From Halobacillus litoralis (GTDB taxonomy: Bacteria; Bacillota; Bacilli; Bacillales; Halobacillaceae): a stretch of DNA of 64,000 nt. Below, piece by piece: positions 1 through 9,155 of this stretch. Position numbers and translations under genes: made by a program. The notes beneath the pieces were generated by a model. It saw only the letters and a list, made by a program, of their open reading frames with translations, did no database searches and was not told the DNA's origin. The stretch covers positions 490,001 through 554,000 of the forward strand of contig NZ_CP129016.1 of assembly GCF_020524085.2 (NCBI RefSeq), given 5' to 3'. Position 1 is the first letter of the stretch. Each line of letters opens with the position of its first letter.

Positions 1-76
1 CATATCGGTGTTAGTCCCGTCCTTCATCGGCTCCTAGTACCAAGGCATCCACCGTGCGCCCTTATTCACTTAACTA
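1..76 (-). rRNA. 23S rRNA, 5' end only (partial)
   Basis: Read on the minus strand, this stretch is the conserved 5' start of 23S rRNA: a GTTAAGTGAATAAGGGCGCA-type opening followed by the GGTGGATGCC block. The rest of the gene lies beyond position 1. It is the distal part of the rRNA operon whose 16S gene and tRNAs follow here. The exact 5' processing site is uncertain by a few bases. Confidence 0.95.
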
Positions 77-1809
<1,733 letters not shown>

Positions 1810-1930
1810 AAGTTAAGTTTGACTTGCTCATTTGCACACCGAATGTGCTTTGTTTCAAATCTCTTCTATAAAGAAGAAATATTTTGACGTACTGGTTGGT
1901 TCGTTCAGTTTTCAAAGATCAAATGAATCA

Positions 1931-2011
<81 letters not shown>

Positions 2012-2025
2012 GACATTCAATAAAA

Positions 2026-2099
2026 TGGAGCGGGTGAAGGGAATCGAACCCTCATCATCAGCTTGGAAGGCTGAGGTTTTACCACTAAACTACACCCGC
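2026..2099 (-). tRNA. tRNA-Gly (TCC)
   Basis: A 74-nt cloverleaf with acceptor GCGGGTG, anticodon loop CTTCCAA (TCC), T-arm GGTTCGATTC and an encoded CCA. Confidence 0.95.
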
Positions 2100-2130
2100 A
2101 AGTGTATCATATTGTTATTTAGGATTTCGA

Positions 2131-2207
2131 TGGTCGGGAAGACAGGATTCGAACCTGCGACCCCTTGGTCCCAAACCAAGTGCTCTACCAAGCTGAGCTA
2201 CTTCCCG
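2131..2207 (-). tRNA. tRNA-Pro (TGG)
   Basis: A 77-nt cloverleaf with acceptor CGGGAAG, anticodon loop TTTGGGA (TGG), T-arm GGTTCGAATC and an encoded CCA. Confidence 0.95.
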
Positions 2208-2211
2208 TTAA

Positions 2212-2288
<77 letters not shown>

Positions 2289-2309
2289 ATTAAAAAAGCG
2301 ACATTTAAT

Positions 2310-2338
2310 ATGTTAACATCTTTTGTGTTTTGACGCAA
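2310..2338 (-). promoter_or_regulatory. possible internal sigma-A promoter before tRNA-Arg
   Basis: On the minus strand a TTGCGT hexamer (2333-2338) and a TAACAT hexamer (2310-2315) are separated by 17 bp in the 68-bp gap between tRNA-Leu(GAG) and tRNA-Arg. The spacing is good, but the -35 matches consensus only in its TTG, so this call is tentative. Confidence 0.35.
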
Positions 2339-2356
2339 GCACTTTTTTAAAAAAGT

Positions 2357-2444
<88 letters not shown>

Positions 2445-2492
2445 AAAATTGCTGTAGTAAACAATGGGATGCTGATCATGATAATTGGATAA

Positions 2493-2575
2493 TGCGGGTG
2501 GAGGGACTTGAACCCCCCACGCCGTGAAGCACTAGATCCTAAATCTAGCGTGTCTGCCAATTCCACCACACCCGC
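2493..2575 (-). tRNA. tRNA-Leu (TAG), CCA not encoded
   Basis: An 83-nt class II tRNA with acceptor GCGGGTG, anticodon TAG inside CTAGATTTAGGATCTAG, and a variable arm around TGCTTCACGGCG. The acceptor is followed by discriminator A and then TTA, so CCA must be added after transcription. Confidence 0.94.
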
Positions 2576-2583
2576 ATAATAAA

Positions 2584-2659
2584 TGGTGAGCCATGAAGGA
2601 TTCGAACCTTCGACCCTCTGATTAAAAGTCAGATGCTCTACCAGCTGAGCTAATGGCTC
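2584..2659 (-). tRNA. tRNA-Lys (TTT)
   Basis: A 76-nt cloverleaf with acceptor GAGCCAT, anticodon loop CTTTTAA (TTT), T-arm GGTTCGAATC and an encoded CCA. It is the first tRNA downstream of the internal promoter at 2717-2745. Confidence 0.95.
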
Positions 2660-2716
2660 CTATTAAAGGAATCTGTAACACTCAATGATGATGTTGTTTT
2701 TTGAAGCACAAGAAAC

Positions 2717-2745
2717 ATCATATAACTTATTCAGCTTTTTGTCAA
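2717..2745 (-). promoter_or_regulatory. strong internal sigma-A promoter between tRNA-Gln and tRNA-Lys
   Basis: On the minus strand a perfect -35 TTGACA (2740-2745) is followed after exactly 17 bp by TATGAT (2717-2722). This near-consensus promoter sits in the 105-bp gap between tRNA-Gln and tRNA-Lys. It would allow the proximal tRNA block and the rRNAs to be transcribed independently of the upstream promoter. Confidence 0.8.
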
Positions 2746-2764
2746 CTCTTTTTTGAAAAGAAAA

Positions 2765-2839
2765 TGGCTGGGCCAGCTGGATTCGAACCAGCGCATGACG
2801 GTACCAAAAACCGTTGCCTTACCGCTTGGCTATGGCCCA
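2765..2839 (-). tRNA. tRNA-Gln (TTG)
   Basis: A 75-nt cloverleaf with acceptor TGGGCCA, anticodon loop TTTTGGT (TTG), T-arm GGTTCGAATC and an encoded CCA. Confidence 0.95.
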
Positions 2840-2846
2840 AAAAGAG

Positions 2847-2923
2847 TGGCGGTCCGGACGGGACTCGAACCCGCGACCTCCTGCGTGACAGGCAGGCATT
2901 CTAACCAACTGAACTACCGGACC
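2847..2923 (-). tRNA. tRNA-Asp (GTC)
   Basis: A 77-nt cloverleaf with acceptor GGTCCGG, anticodon loop CTGTCAC (GTC), T-arm GGTTCGAGTC and an encoded CCA. Confidence 0.95.
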
Positions 2924-2937
2924 TTTATAAGGTTAAG

Positions 2938-3009
2938 TGACCCGTACGGGATTCGAACCCGTGTTACCGCCGTGAAAGGGCGGTGTCTTAACCACTTGAC
3001 CAACGGGCC
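2938..3009 (-). tRNA. tRNA-Glu (TTC), CCA not encoded
   Basis: A 72-nt cloverleaf with acceptor GGCCCGT, anticodon loop CTTTCAC (TTC) and T-arm GGTTCGAATC. Discriminator A is followed by CTT, so CCA is not encoded. Confidence 0.95.
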
Positions 3010-3018
3010 AAAAATAAA

Positions 3019-3109
3019 TGGCGGAGAAGGAGGGATTTGAACCCTCGCGCCGCTTACGCGACCTACACCCTTAGCAGGGGCGCCTCTTCAGCCACTTGAG
3101 TACTTCTCC
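3019..3109 (-). tRNA. tRNA-Ser (GCT)
   Basis: A 91-nt class II tRNA with acceptor GGAGAAG, anticodon loop CTGCTAA (GCT), a long variable arm around GGTCGCGTAAGCGGC, and an encoded CCA. Confidence 0.95.
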
Positions 3110-3113
3110 GTAA

Positions 3114-3188
3114 TGGCTCCAACGGTAGGATTCGAACCTACGACCGATCGGTTAACAGCCGATTGCTCTACCACTGAGCTACGTTGGA
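3114..3188 (-). tRNA. tRNA-Asn (GTT)
   Basis: A 75-nt cloverleaf with acceptor TCCAACG, anticodon loop CTGTTAA (GTT), T-arm GGTTCGAATC and an encoded CCA. It is the first gene of the tRNA/rRNA transcription unit. Confidence 0.95.
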
Positions 3189-3230
3189 ATAATTCGCAAT
3201 GTCCGTTGCTGTTTATCAGCGACGTTTTAT

Positions 3231-3259
3231 ATCTTATAACATTTCGTCCGTGGTGTCAA
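3231..3259 (-). promoter_or_regulatory. main sigma-A promoter of the tRNA-rRNA unit
   Basis: On the minus strand a perfect TTGACA (3254-3259) and TAAGAT (3231-3236) are separated by 17 bp, about 45 bp before tRNA-Asn. No gene lies between it and the SprT-like gene, so it fits as the promoter of the tRNA-16S-23S unit. Confidence 0.8.
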
Positions 3260-3362
3260 ACCTTTTTTGATGAATTTCTAAGTTGTTTTCATGCGTTTTT
3301 TGGCTTGTTTTGTTAGGACTTAATTAATTTAACATGTGTCCCATCGTTCGTCAATGGAAAAT

Positions 3363-3806
3363 TTACTTCTTTTTTATATTCCCTTTACATTTCCCACATC
3401 CGAAACGTTTCGTGTCCACCCGTCTTTTCCGCTTGTATGTTTGTCCGCATTTTGTACAAACATAGTGGTGGAAGTTCCCACTTTTTTCAGAAGGTAATGC
3501 TGAACAATGTCGTGGAGACCCTGTCTTTTTCAATAGTGCCTTGAACTCAGGATCACGATGCCCAAAACCTTTCCCTTCAATATGAAGGTGATAATGACAA
3601 AGTTCATGTTTAATAATGCCTTCTAATTCGACACCATCTAATTCTACAATATATTTCGGATTGATTTCAATCACTTTTTTAGAAGGAATGTACCTTCCTC
3701 CTGTCGTACGAAGACGAGAATTGAAGTATACATCATGAGCAAAAGGCTTGTCAAAGTATTTTTTCGATAATTCATTGGTCCATTGCTGCAATTCCTGATC
3801 TGTCAT
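3363..3806 (-). CDS. SprT-like zinc metalloprotease-fold protein (YdcK-like)
   Basis: A 147-residue member of the SprT-like family, related to the protease domain of SPRTN/SprT. The zinc-binding HELCHYH motif (HExxH type, about residues 69-75) follows a family-typical GGRYIPSKKVIEINPKY segment. A C-terminal zinc ribbon has the paired cysteines CTKCG and CGKCKG. The start at 3806 is chosen because a strong ribosome site (GGGAGGTG) lies just upstream and the resulting N-terminus matches B. subtilis YdcK. A longer reading to 3980 would overlap cmpA on the other strand. It follows tex and precedes the tRNA cluster, the same order as B. subtilis. The substrate in Bacillus is not established; protease activity is inferred only from the motif. 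Confidence 0.9.
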   Translation of the reverse strand: MTDQELQQWTNELSKKYFDKPFAHDVYFNSRLRTTGGRYIPSKKVIEINPKYIVELDGVELEGIIKHELCHYHLHIEGKGFGHRDPEFKALLKKTGSPRHCSALPSEKSGNFHHYVCTKCGQTYKRKRRVDTKRFGCGKCKGNIKKK

Positions 3807-3881
3807 AGGAACACCTCCCTTGTCCTTTGCATACTGTATCATAAGAATGAAAAAAGTTGAATATGAAGGAGCTGGGTACTT

Positions 3882-3992
3882 ATGCCTTCCTGGTTGAAGA
3901 GCCAAATGACAAAAGCATTCTTGAACAAAGACAAATACCAGATCAAAATGCTGAACCAATGCTGGTATTACTATCAGCATCTATATAAATAA
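3882..3992 (+). CDS. cmpA: cortex morphogenetic protein CmpA (36 aa)
   Basis: A very small plus-strand gene of 36 codons beginning MPSWLK and ending near CWYYYQHLYK. The sequence pattern (MPSWLK, then KYQIKMLNQCWYYY) is that of CmpA, the small sporulation protein that in B. subtilis represses coat/cortex assembly until the coat is properly built, working with the ClpXP adaptor pathway and SpoIVA. A ribosome site (AAGGAG at 3866-3871) lies 10 nt upstream of ATG. It sits between tex and the SprT-like gene on the opposite strand, overlapping neither once the SprT-like start is set at 3806. It should be expressed in the mother cell during sporulation; no promoter was assigned. Confidence 0.9.
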   Translation: MPSWLKSQMTKAFLNKDKYQIKMLNQCWYYYQHLYK

Positions 3993-4031
3993 AAACTACC
4001 CAGAAAGTATTACTATCCAGGCAGTTTCGTT
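3993..4031. terminator. terminator between cmpA and tex (possibly bidirectional)
   Basis: Imperfect inverted repeat AAACTACC ... GGCAGTTT immediately after the cmpA stop and 6 bp after the tex stop, with short T runs on both sides. It could end transcription from both convergent genes. Confidence 0.5.
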
Positions 4032-4036
4032 TAATA

Positions 4037-6208
4037 TTACCCTTGATTAATCATGGTCAAAGCGATCCTCTGTTTTTGTACATCCACTTGATCGACCCAA
4101 ACGGTAACGACGTCCCCTACCGCCACCACGTCCATTGGGTGTTTGACGAATTTATTAGCAAGCTTCGAGATATGGACAAGCCCATCCTGTTTGACTCCAA
4201 TATCCACAAATGCACCGAAGTCTACAACGTTTCTAACGGTTCCTTCCAGTTCCATCCCCTGTTCTAAATCTTCCATAGAAAGAACATTTGTTTTCAACAA
4301 TGGCTTAGGAAGGTCATCCCTCGGGTCCCGTCCAGGCTGGACGAGAGATTTTATAATATCCTGAAGCGTCAACTCACCAATGTTCAGTTGTTCCGCTACT
4401 GATGATGTGTCGACACTTTTCAGTTCTTCTGCCAGCTTGTCCGTTCCAATATCTTCTGTGGTAAAACCGAACTTCCTCAACAGTTCCCGTGTCGCTTTAT
4501 AACTTTCCGGGTGGATCGGTGTGCGATCAAGAGGTTCCTTTCCATCTAGTATTCTTAAAAAGCCGATACTTTGCTCAAATGTCTTTGCACCTAAGCGAGG
4601 AATATCTTTGAGTTCGGATCTTTTCGTAAACTTCCCTAACTCTTCTCTCTTTTTCACGACATTATTGGCAACCGTTTTACTTAACCCTGATACATACTGC
4701 AACAGAGATGAAGAAGCGGTGTTCACATTCACTCCCACTTGGTTTACCGCCGTCTCAACAACGAACGTCAGTGATTCGTTCAGTTTTTTCTGAGTGACAT
4801 CGTGCTGGTATTGCCCAACCCCGATGGATTTAGGGTCAATCTTTACGAGTTCTGCTAATGGGTCATGGACACGACGAGCGATGGATACCGCACTACGCTC
4901 TTCTACTTGAAAGTCCGGGAATTCTTCACGTGCAAGCTTCGAAGCTGAGTACACACTCGCCCCTGCTTCATTCACAATCATATAAGAAGCCTTCAACTGA
5001 TGTTTTTGGATCATATCTGCGATGAACTGTTCCGTTTCTCTGGAAGCTGTGCCATTCCCGATGGCCATCAGCTCAATGTCATACGCATCCATGAAGCCAA
5101 GAATCTTTTTCTCCGCCCCTGCCGTATCATTTCTTGGTGCTGTTGGATAGACGACGCCAATATCCAGCACTTTCCCTGTTTCGTCCACGACGGCAAGTTT
5201 ACAACCGGTACGGTAGGCAGGGTCTACTCCAAGAACCACTTTTCCTTTCAATGGGGGTTGCAGCAAAAGGTTTCGCAAATTACTGGAGAAAACTTCAATC
5301 GCCTGTTCCTCAGCCTGTTCAGATAATGCTCCTCGGATCTCTCTTTCAACAGATGGCTGAATTAAACGCTTATAACTGTCCTGGATCGCTTCTTCCAAGA
5401 TGGAACGGATCTTCCCGACCGTATGGCGTTTAATAACGCTCCTCTCCAAATATTGAACAATCGCCTCTTCAGGAGGCTGAACGGAAACTTTAATAATTTC
5501 TTCTTTTTCCCCACGGTTAAGTGCAAGAACACGGTGGGATACGATCGACCGAACGGGTTCTTGATAGTCATAATACATTTCAAAAATGCCTTTTTCATCT
5601 TGATCTGCTTTCTTTTCCGATGAAGCGATGACACCTTTATCGTGCGTCTGCTTTCTAATCTTTTCTCGATATGTAGGGTCATCTGAAATCCATTCGGCAA
5701 TGATATCATTCACCCCTGCCCGGACATCTTCAACCGTATTCACCTCGTGTTCATCAGAAAAGAAGGCTTCCGCTTCCTTCTCAAAGTCGATGTTCTGCTG
5801 TTCCCAGACTTGAGTCGCGAGAGGTTCCAATCCTTTCTCTTTGGCTACCGTCGCTCTTGTGCGCCGCTTTTGTTTATAAGGGCGGTACAGGTCTTCCACC
5901 TTTTGAAGTTTTTCAGCGGATTCAATGTCGCGGCGTAAGTCTTCGGTCAGTTTGCCCTGTTCATCAATGAGGCGAATAACTTCTTCCTTACGCTGAACAA
6001 GGTTCGTTACATAGTTCCACTGATCTTCAATTTCTTTGATTTGCACTTCATCCAATCCGCCTGTCAGTTCTTTTCGATAACGGGCGATAAACGGTACTGT
6101 ATTTCCTTCTTCGAGCAATTCAATGACTTGTTTGATTGTCTGATCCTTCAATTTCGTCTGTTTAGCTACGAGCTTCATAAGCTCTGTATTTTTATTGGTT
6201 TCACTCAA
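4037..6208 (-). CDS. tex: Tex family RNA-binding transcription accessory protein
   Basis: A 723-residue Tex protein (B. subtilis YdcI). Tex has an N-terminal helical region, a YqgF/RuvC-like fold (here around GKVVLGVDPAYRTGCKLA, residues about 325-345), helix-hairpin-helix motifs (around LLQYVSGLSKTVANNVVKKR) and a C-terminal S1 RNA-binding domain (GMELEGTVRNVVDFGAFVDI, residues about 645-665). It binds RNA and acts with the transcription machinery. The start codon is TTG at 6206-6208, chosen because AAGGAGGT lies 7-8 nt upstream and MSETNKN gives a normal Tex N-terminus. The length is normal. It follows the sigB operon in the same direction, with dispersed repeat copy 1 between them. Confidence 0.95.
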   Translation of the reverse strand: MSETNKNTELMKLVAKQTKLKDQTIKQVIELLEEGNTVPFIARYRKELTGGLDEVQIKEIEDQWNYVTNLVQRKEEVIRLIDEQGKLTEDLRRDIESAEKLQKVEDLYRPYKQKRRTRATVAKEKGLEPLATQVWEQQNIDFEKEAEAFFSDEHEVNTVEDVRAGVNDIIAEWISDDPTYREKIRKQTHDKGVIASSEKKADQDEKGIFEMYYDYQEPVRSIVSHRVLALNRGEKEEIIKVSVQPPEEAIVQYLERSVIKRHTVGKIRSILEEAIQDSYKRLIQPSVEREIRGALSEQAEEQAIEVFSSNLRNLLLQPPLKGKVVLGVDPAYRTGCKLAVVDETGKVLDIGVVYPTAPRNDTAGAEKKILGFMDAYDIELMAIGNGTASRETEQFIADMIQKHQLKASYMIVNEAGASVYSASKLAREEFPDFQVEERSAVSIARRVHDPLAELVKIDPKSIGVGQYQHDVTQKKLNESLTFVVETAVNQVGVNVNTASSSLLQYVSGLSKTVANNVVKKREELGKFTKRSELKDIPRLGAKTFEQSIGFLRILDGKEPLDRTPIHPESYKATRELLRKFGFTTEDIGTDKLAEELKSVDTSSVAEQLNIGELTLQDIIKSLVQPGRDPRDDLPKPLLKTNVLSMEDLEQGMELEGTVRNVVDFGAFVDIGVKQDGLVHISKLANKFVKHPMDVVAVGDVVTVWVDQVDVQKQRIALTMINQG

Positions 6209-6296
6209 CTAAATGACCTCCTTCAATGACGTCTCATCCATTGTATCAAATAATAAAAGAGAATACTTAAAGACTCCCGCGTACCAATTATGTATT

Positions 6297-6842
6297 AGCT
6301 CCCTTTTCTTGAAGACCCAGTTTCAAGATACCCGGGGTTCATTGCCCGAGTTGATCGTCAGGGGTGGCTGGGAAGCTACTCGCTTTCCTGTGGGGGAGTG
6401 CCGAGCTTCCTCGGGCTAACGCCCTGAGGGATCTCGCCTATCTCCTTTCTCCCACGGGAGTCTCGCAGCTTCCCAACCACCCCAATCGTTTAAGAGAGAA
6501 ACGAACCCCTGTACCGAGAGTGATTGCCTCTTACCCTCTCTCCTAAGTAGGGATAAAGCGCTCTATATCAAGCTTTAATTTCTGGCTGTCTGTAAGTGGA
6601 AAAGTTTATATGATTCATTTCGCTTCATCATTCAAGCTGATCTTTTAGAAGTGGTTTCGAGAATCATCTTGGGCAAAGGGGCGGAGGGGAATGGCGAGAC
6701 TCCTGCGGGAAAAAGTGCTTGGTGAGACCCCACAAGACGCAGTCCGAGGAGGCTCACCGCGCTCCCGCGGAAAGCGAGCTGTTCCCCGCAGCCCCCATCC
6801 ACTTAACAAAAGTCTCGAAACTGAATCTTCAAGAAACCTGCC
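6297..6842. repeat. dispersed mosaic repeat, copy 1 (A+B modules)
   Basis: About 545 bp between tex and rsbX. Ends: AGCTCCCTTTTCTTGAAGAC on the left and CTCGAAACTGAATCTTCAAG followed by AAACCTGCCA on the right, an imperfect terminal inverted repeat. The left part (module A, about 6335-6515) contains GGGGTGGCTGGGAAGCTACT and its counterpart CAGCTTCCCAACCACCCC. The right part (module B, about 6648-6820) contains GGCGAGACTCCTGCGGGAA and CCCGCGGAAAGCGAGC. The 130 bp between the modules is AT-richer. ORFs of 60-85 codons inside are not credible genes. The same element occurs six more times in the window. Confidence 0.85.
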
Positions 6843-6890
6843 ATATACTTCCATAAATAAAATTATGATAATGGTCCATATAAAAACAAT

Positions 6891-6932
6891 AAAACCCTCC
6901 ATTCTACCTCTCGGTTGGAATGAAGGGTTTTA
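6891..6932 (-). terminator. terminator of the sigB operon
   Basis: Inverted repeat AAACCCTCCATTC ... GAATGAAGGGTTT overlapping the end of rsbX. Read on the minus strand it ends in TTTTATTGTTTTT, fitting a Rho-independent terminator after the last gene of the operon. Confidence 0.75.
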
Positions 6933-7526
6933 ATTATATGCCATGGCAATCAGGGTGATATCATCATCACGAGATTGACCGTATAATTCTTTGTAATGTT
7001 GAGTAATTTGCTCAACGTCTTTGGAATGAGTAAACTTTGAAGACAGACGACGGTCATTGACTCCGTCCGAGAACATAAGGAATACCATCCCTTCTTGCAC
7101 AGTACCGTGAGAAATTCTCAGCCTTCGTGGATAACCTGATAAGTAACCAGCCAACGGAATGTTGCGGTTGCGCTTCCCATCCGGGTCCACGGTAATAACA
7201 CCGATGTTACCTATCGATGAATAGGAATAAGTACGAGTGTTAAAGTCGATCCTTAAAATCCCCAGGACGACTCCACGTTTCCCTACCAATACCTCGTTGC
7301 ATTTTTTTATGAGAGCTTCTAAAGTCAAATCTGGATGTTCCTCTATCACTTCCATCACTGCCTTGGATGACTCACGGGCCATTTCACCACTCCCGAGACC
7401 GTCGGCGAGGGCACAAAGGAATGCAGCCTCCGTTTCCTTGTAGAAATAGCTGTCACCGCAATAGTAATTCCCTTTTTTGGCTTTTTGGAAAATAGATAAA
7501 TCCACCCGTTTATTCTCCTTTTCCAC
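6930..7526 (-). CDS. rsbX: RsbX, PP2C-type serine phosphatase of the sigma-B stressosome
   Basis: A 198-residue PP2C-family phosphatase. RsbX removes phosphate from RsbS and RsbRA, resetting the stressosome after stress. Family features are GDSYFYKETEAAFLCALADGLGSGEMA (Asp residues of the metal site, residues about 25-50) and the C-terminal DGVNDRR and RDDDITLIAM motifs. It is the last gene of the operon. Its start coincides with the end of sigB (shared base at 7526), indicating translational coupling. A terminator overlaps its stop. Length and position match B. subtilis. Confidence 0.93.
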   Translation of the reverse strand: MEKENKRVDLSIFQKAKKGNYYCGDSYFYKETEAAFLCALADGLGSGEMARESSKAVMEVIEEHPDLTLEALIKKCNEVLVGKRGVVLGILRIDFNTRTYSYSSIGNIGVITVDPDGKRNRNIPLAGYLSGYPRRLRISHGTVQEGMVFLMFSDGVNDRRLSSKFTHSKDVEQITQHYKELYGQSRDDDITLIAMAYN

Positions 7527-8305
7527 TAGAATACCTCGACAGATTCAGACTGCAAGGCTTCTCTCAGCTTCCTCAAGGCCCGTCTTTGCAAACGGGATAC
7601 GTGCATCTGGGAGATTCCCAGTCGTTCGCCTGTATCTTTCTGACTCATGTTTTCAAAGTACGTACATTGTAAGATTTCCTGTTCACGTTCGCTAAGAATT
7701 GGAAGTATTTTTTCTAAGAGCATTCTCTGATCGATGTTGGAATATCCATCTTCCTGGTTTCCAATCAAATCAAGGATAGTGACGGTACTTCCGTCAGAAT
7801 CTGCTTCGATCTTACGGTCCACAGACAGAGCTTTATAGCTTTTACCCATTTCCATCGTCTCAAGGATATCCTCTTCAGATACTTCCAACTCATCTGCGAT
7901 TTCTTTCACGGATGGAGAACGTTGCAATGAATTCGTCAGCTCTTCTGAAACCTTTTTGATCTTCGGACCGAGCTCCTTGATTCTACGTGGGACATGGACG
8001 CTCCATGTTTTGTCACGAATGAAGCGTTTGATTTCCCCGATGATCGTTGGAATGGCAAATGACTCAAAAGACTTGCCGAACTCTGGGTCATACCTTCTGA
8101 TTGCCGCTAACAGTCCAAGCATGCCAACTTGAACCAAGTCTTCATGAATGGTGCTGTTTTTTGAGTATTTACGCGCAATGGATTCTACAAGATCCTTATA
8201 AACGAGGACAACCTTCTCCTGGACTGCTTCATCTCGTGGATTTTCTTGTAGATAGGCGATCCATTCGTAAACTTCCTCATTGTGGTGTTGTGATTTGGTC
8301 GCCAT
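7526..8305 (-). CDS. sigB: RNA polymerase sigma factor SigB
   Basis: A 259-residue general-stress sigma factor. Region 2 contains RRYDPEFGKSFESFAIPTI and IGEIKRFIRDKTWSVHVPRR (DNA melting and -10 recognition), and region 4.2 contains the HTH GERLGISQMHVSRLQRRAL. The start ATG at 8305 is preferred over an ATG seven codons upstream because GGGGTGGG lies at the right distance before it and no ribosome site precedes the longer form. It overlaps the 3' end of rsbW by 29 bp. The RsbW anti-sigma factor holds SigB until RsbV frees it. A sigma-B promoter ahead of rsbV gives positive feedback on this gene. Confidence 0.96.
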   Translation of the reverse strand: MATKSQHHNEEVYEWIAYLQENPRDEAVQEKVVLVYKDLVESIARKYSKNSTIHEDLVQVGMLGLLAAIRRYDPEFGKSFESFAIPTIIGEIKRFIRDKTWSVHVPRRIKELGPKIKKVSEELTNSLQRSPSVKEIADELEVSEEDILETMEMGKSYKALSVDRKIEADSDGSTVTILDLIGNQEDGYSNIDQRMLLEKILPILSEREQEILQCTYFENMSQKDTGERLGISQMHVSRLQRRALRKLREALQSESVEVF

Positions 8306-8753
8306 CTTGACCCACCCCGGTTTCATGGAGATATTTTGTCATAAGGACAATGACTCCATATTTGCTATTGATTTCAACTTTGTCCATCAGAGCATCAATG
8401 AGAAACAGGCCAAAGCCTCCTTCGCGCAGTTCTTCGATATCATCATCTTGTTTATAAGGTCCGATATCTTCCTTGATTTCGCCAAGGTTAAAGCTTCCTC
8501 CATGGTCAGCAACCATAACTTCAAGCCTGTCCTGATAAACACCAAAACCGATCGTGATTTCGCCTTCACCCGTTTCTTTATACGCATGTTTCACCGCATT
8601 GGTGATCGCCTCTGAAATGGCTACCTTCAAATCTTCAATATCTTCATAAGTGAATCCCATTCGGTTGGCAATCCCTGAGATACTCAGACGGACGACACCG
8701 ATGTATTCCGCTTTGGCAGGTACCTTCACTTCAACAAAATCAAATGGTTCCAT
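8277..8753 (-). CDS. rsbW: RsbW, anti-sigma-B factor and serine kinase
   Basis: A 158-residue GHKL-fold kinase. RsbW binds SigB and also phosphorylates RsbV to inactivate it. ATP-site motifs are visible: the N-box KVAISEAITNAVKHAY (residues about 42-57), VMVADHGGSFNLGEIKED, and the glycine-rich REGGFGLFLIDALMD. The start MEPFDFVEVKVPAK matches the family N-terminus. It lies 2 nt after rsbV and overlaps sigB, as expected for partner-switch proteins that must be made in fixed ratio. Confidence 0.95.
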   Translation of the reverse strand: MEPFDFVEVKVPAKAEYIGVVRLSISGIANRMGFTYEDIEDLKVAISEAITNAVKHAYKETGEGEITIGFGVYQDRLEVMVADHGGSFNLGEIKEDIGPYKQDDDIEELREGGFGLFLIDALMDKVEINSKYGVIVLMTKYLHETGVGQDGDQITTPQ

Positions 8754-8755
8754 GT

Positions 8756-9085
8756 TTACATACCACCTTGCACTGTAGACTCGATGTTAATAATTTCTGT
8801 TAATCCTGTAATCTTAAAGAGGCGGTAAACACGGTCCTGCATATGAACAAGGCGCATCTCAGATTCATGCTCCTTTGTTGATTTCAAAGCACTGATGAAC
8901 ACACCAAGACCTGTAGAATCCATGTAATTCACGTCCTGGAAATCCACTTCTACAACTTGGCCTTTTTCCTTCGTCAGCGGCAGCAATGTATCTTTTAACT
9001 TGGGTGCTGTGAATGCATCCACTTCTCCGGTAAGGACGACATTTGAAACACCTTCATTGTTCGTAACATCTATTGATAAATTCAT
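8756..9085 (-). CDS. rsbV: RsbV, anti-anti-sigma-B factor
   Basis: A 109-residue STAS-domain protein. Unphosphorylated RsbV displaces SigB from RsbW. The phosphorylatable serine lies in YMDSTGLGVFISALK. The start ATG at 9085 is chosen because GGGAGGG lies 7 nt upstream and MNLSIDV matches B. subtilis; an ATG five codons earlier overlaps that ribosome site. It is the first gene behind the internal sigma-B promoter at 9130-9155. Confidence 0.95.
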   Translation of the reverse strand: MNLSIDVTNNEGVSNVVLTGEVDAFTAPKLKDTLLPLTKEKGQVVEVDFQDVNYMDSTGLGVFISALKSTKEHESEMRLVHMQDRVYRLFKITGLTEIINIESTVQGGM

Positions 9086-9129
9086 CGTAATCCCTCCCAA
9101 TGTTTCCTGAAAAACATACTACATGTTTA

Positions 9130-9155
9130 ATACCCTGTATAAACAGTGGCTAAAC
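9130..9155 (-). promoter_or_regulatory. sigma-B promoter ahead of rsbV
   Basis: On the minus strand GTTTAG (9150-9155) and GGGTAT (9130-9135) are separated by 14 bp, a near-perfect sigma-B promoter (GTTTAA-N12-15-GGGTAT). The -35 overlaps the rsbU stop codon. The position is the same as the autoregulatory promoter of B. subtilis, driving rsbV-rsbW-sigB-rsbX. Confidence 0.9.
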
